Program-made: the position numbers and the translations under genes
Source: Blattamonas nauphoetae
Lineage: Eukaryota; Preaxostyla; Oxymonadida
NCBI GenBank assembly: GCA_033064195.1
Contig: JARBJD010000135.1
Location: 1 to 64,000, forward strand
Length of the DNA: 64,000 nt
Direction of reading: 5' to 3'
Shown: positions 62,107 to 64,000 of the stretch, one piece after another
How positions within the stretch are numbered: the first letter of the stretch is position 1
Layout: each line of letters starts with the position of its first letter
Notes under the pieces: generated by a model
What the model saw: only the letters and a program-made list of their open reading frames with translations
Database searches by the model: none
Told to the model about the DNA's origin: nothing

Positions 62107-62614
62107 AAACAGTCAAGAACCAGCGAAGACTCCAACCAAACAACACCCTTCTCTCTCCACACTCAACCATTTCACGCCCCTCTTCCTCGTTCCCTCCCGA
62201 TTTCATCACCACTCTCTCGCTCTCTTGATTGGATGAGTGATGGACAATCACAAACGATTTTCGAGGTGATTTGCGCTTGACTCCAACGCTCTCCACCGCA
62301 CACGACACACTCCCTGCTCGGCTTTCACTTCGTTGGATTGTCCATTTTGAGTTGTGTGTGGATGGTCGGTCTTTCGATTGGCAGGGCGGATTGGTGAGGT
62401 TGTGAACGGAAACCATCACAGGAAGATCAAACACTCGGACACAAAAGAAGCGAGATGGAGACACTTCTCCTTTCGTGTCATTTCTGTCGTTCTGACTCGC
62501 CTCGGTCACTCAACTGTCACATCACGTCATCGCCTTCCACATTGACGGAAGGAAGGAAGATGAACCGTCAGTCGTTCTCGAACCACGTGCCTTCACCACA
62601 CACCGTCACACATA
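62107..62614. other. 3' flank of FLNW copy 8, unlike the alpha flank
   Basis: This flank resembles 38860-39180 and 53750-53900 (CTCAACCATTTCACGCCCCT type, then CGACACACTCCCTG) rather than alpha, so copy 8 has exchanged its downstream sequence. No gene is supported. Confidence 0.45.
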
Positions 62615-63380
62615 CCTCTGCCTCTCCCTTCGATGTCCTCGCCTCTGCCTCTCCCTTCGATGTCCTCGCCTCTGCCTCTCCCTTCGTTTTCCTCGCCTCT
62701 GCCTCTCCCTTCGTTGTCCTTGCCTCTGCCTCTCCCTTCGTTGTCCTCGCCTCTGCCTCTCCCTTCGTTGTCCTTGCCTCTGCCTCTCCCTTCGTTGTCC
62801 TTGCCTCTGCCTCTCCCTTCGTTTTCCTCGCCTCTGCCTCTCCCTTCGATGTCCTCGCCTCTGCCTCTCCCTTCGATGTCCTCGCCTCTGCCTCTCCCTT
62901 CGTTGTCCTCGCCTCTGCCTCTCCCTTCGTTGTCCTCGCCTCTGCCTCTCCCTTCGTTGTCCTCGCCTCTGCCTCTCCCTTCGATGTCCTCGCCTCTGCC
63001 TCTCCTTCGTTGTCCTCGCCTCTGCCTCTCCCTTCGATGTCCTCGCCTCTGCCTCTCCTTCGTTGTCCTCGCCTCTGCCTCTCCCTTCGTTGTCCTCGCC
63101 TCTGCCTCTCCCTTCGATGTCCTCGCCTCTGCCTCTCCCTTCGTTGTCCTCGCCTCTGCCTCTCCCTTCGTTGTCCTCGCCTCTGCCTCTCCCTTCGATG
63201 TCCTCGCCTCTGCCTCTCCCTTCGATGTCCTCGCCTCTGCCTCTCCCTTCGATGTCCTCGCCTCTGCCTCTCCCTTCGATGTCCTCGCCTCTGCCTCTCC
63301 CTTCGTTGTCCTCGCCTCTGCCTCTCCCTTCGTTGTCCTTGCCTCTGCCTCTCCCTTCGATGTCCTCGCCTCTGCCTCTC
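62615..63380. repeat. 27-bp minisatellite array, about 28 units
   Basis: The unit is CCTCTGCCTCTCCCTTCG followed by (A/T)TGTCCTCG; two units have a one-base deletion that shifts the frame. Because 27 is a multiple of 3, each frame reads a 9-residue repeat (LASASPFDV on plus, GEAEARTSK on minus). It occupies the position where other copies have the 38-bp array and shares the 15-base core CCTCTGCCTCTCCCT with it. The long frames on both strands are treated as repeat artefacts, though translation cannot be excluded. Confidence 0.9.
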
Positions 63381-64000
63381 TGAACAGCAGCTGTCCCCCA
63401 TCCATCCACCACACCTGCTTCGCCTCGCAATCGGATGCGTTGATGCCTGTTTTTCGCGCTCTCGATTGTTCTTCTTTGGTGAAGTCGAAAGACGATGAAC
63501 ATGAGTCGGCACTCGATTGTGCTGACTAGCTTGCTTGGATTGAGTCTTCGACAGTTGGGATGGATGACGACAATCGACCGACATGTGCCAATGTCTCCAA
63601 TCAGCTTCTGTTCTCGACTTCCTCTCGTCTCTGCCGCCATGTCTTCTTTCCACGCCATCCTCAACAGATTCTCTCGCCACACTTCGCGCGACCCAACCAC
63701 CCCCAAATGCACTCTCGATTTCCGTCGCGGACAGCTGGACAGGTGTCCATCCTTCAAAACAAATCAACCAGCAGGGATGGAAAGGACAAAGGGAAGAGCA
63801 GAAGAGATTCGTGGAGTGGAAAGAGGAGAAAGGGATGATTTCGAAGTGCTGGCGGAGGAGGGAGTGGCGGAGTGATGTTGAGAGGAATGAGACGACGGGA
63901 TTGTTTGTCAGCGACGACTTTGGAGAGAAGAGATGGAACGAGGAGTGTCTGTTTCCTCTGTCTGATGTCCTCACCCACTTTTCGGATGAGCCGAACTCGA
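63381..64000. other. Module delta and start of the next FLNW upstream module
   Basis: 63520-63790 is module delta (read MSSFHAILNRFSRHTS). From 63962 the sequence is the beginning of the module found 426-433 bp before the ATG of copies 4 and 7. No gene lies within the window here. Confidence 0.55.

Noticed and set aside
62568-63974. Long frames on both strands with 9-residue repeats
   Set aside because: They are produced by the 27-bp array; three frames on the minus strand and several on plus are open together, and single-base deletions in two units switch frames. No independent support for translation.

Overview
The window looks like a chromosome piece from a repeat-rich protist. It has standard-code genes without obvious introns, large right-handed beta-helix surface proteins, a multicopy family of about 357-residue all-helical proteins, and several classes of DNA transposon. 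The helical family and the beta-helix proteins resemble what I recall of oxymonads such as Blattamonas (Preaxostyla, Metamonada). That placement is memory-based inference, not a search result. Layout: 1-6.1 kb is the right-hand, morphogenesis-gene part of a broken Polinton-like virus-like element (two tandem capsid-type genes, a spike with an S74 chaperone tail, small proteins). 6.1-10.9 kb is mostly non-coding, is interrupted by a Mutator-like transposon with a clean 9-bp target duplication, and ends with a three-repeat protein gene related to a fragment in the fossil element. 11.3-14.9 kb is a long-arm inverted-repeat element in a TA site, itself hit by a hAT-like element. 15.2-26.7 kb holds two paralogous beta-helix surface-protein genes on the minus strand. 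They share a nearly identical 3' part and 3' flank; the second is damaged near its 5' end by a 355-bp MITE and an in-frame stop. From 26.7 kb to the end lies a tandem array of eight copies of one gene family, called here FLNW after a conserved N-terminal motif. Copies 2, 4, 5, 6 and 8 are whole. Copy 1 is split by a tRNA-like-bearing MITE and a 4.8-kb element, copy 3 by a 2.9-kb Mutator-like element, and copy 7 by a 377-bp MITE. A pogo/Tigger element with a whole transposase lies between copies 1 and 2. The FLNW units share structure outside the gene. A 15-bp motif close to CTGACCCATAACGAG sits exactly 24 nt before every ATG. Several copies have the same roughly 320-bp 3' flank, followed by a module that runs into a 38-bp minisatellite whose minus strand fits the G-quadruplex rule once per unit. 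The block of copies 4-5 is duplicated about 11 kb downstream as copies 7-8. The upstream module starts again at the last 40 bases, so a ninth FLNW gene probably begins about 390 bp beyond the window. The spacers are mosaics of shuffled modules and orphan FLNW 3' ends, pointing to repeated unequal exchange and gene conversion. No function can be assigned to the FLNW family from sequence alone.
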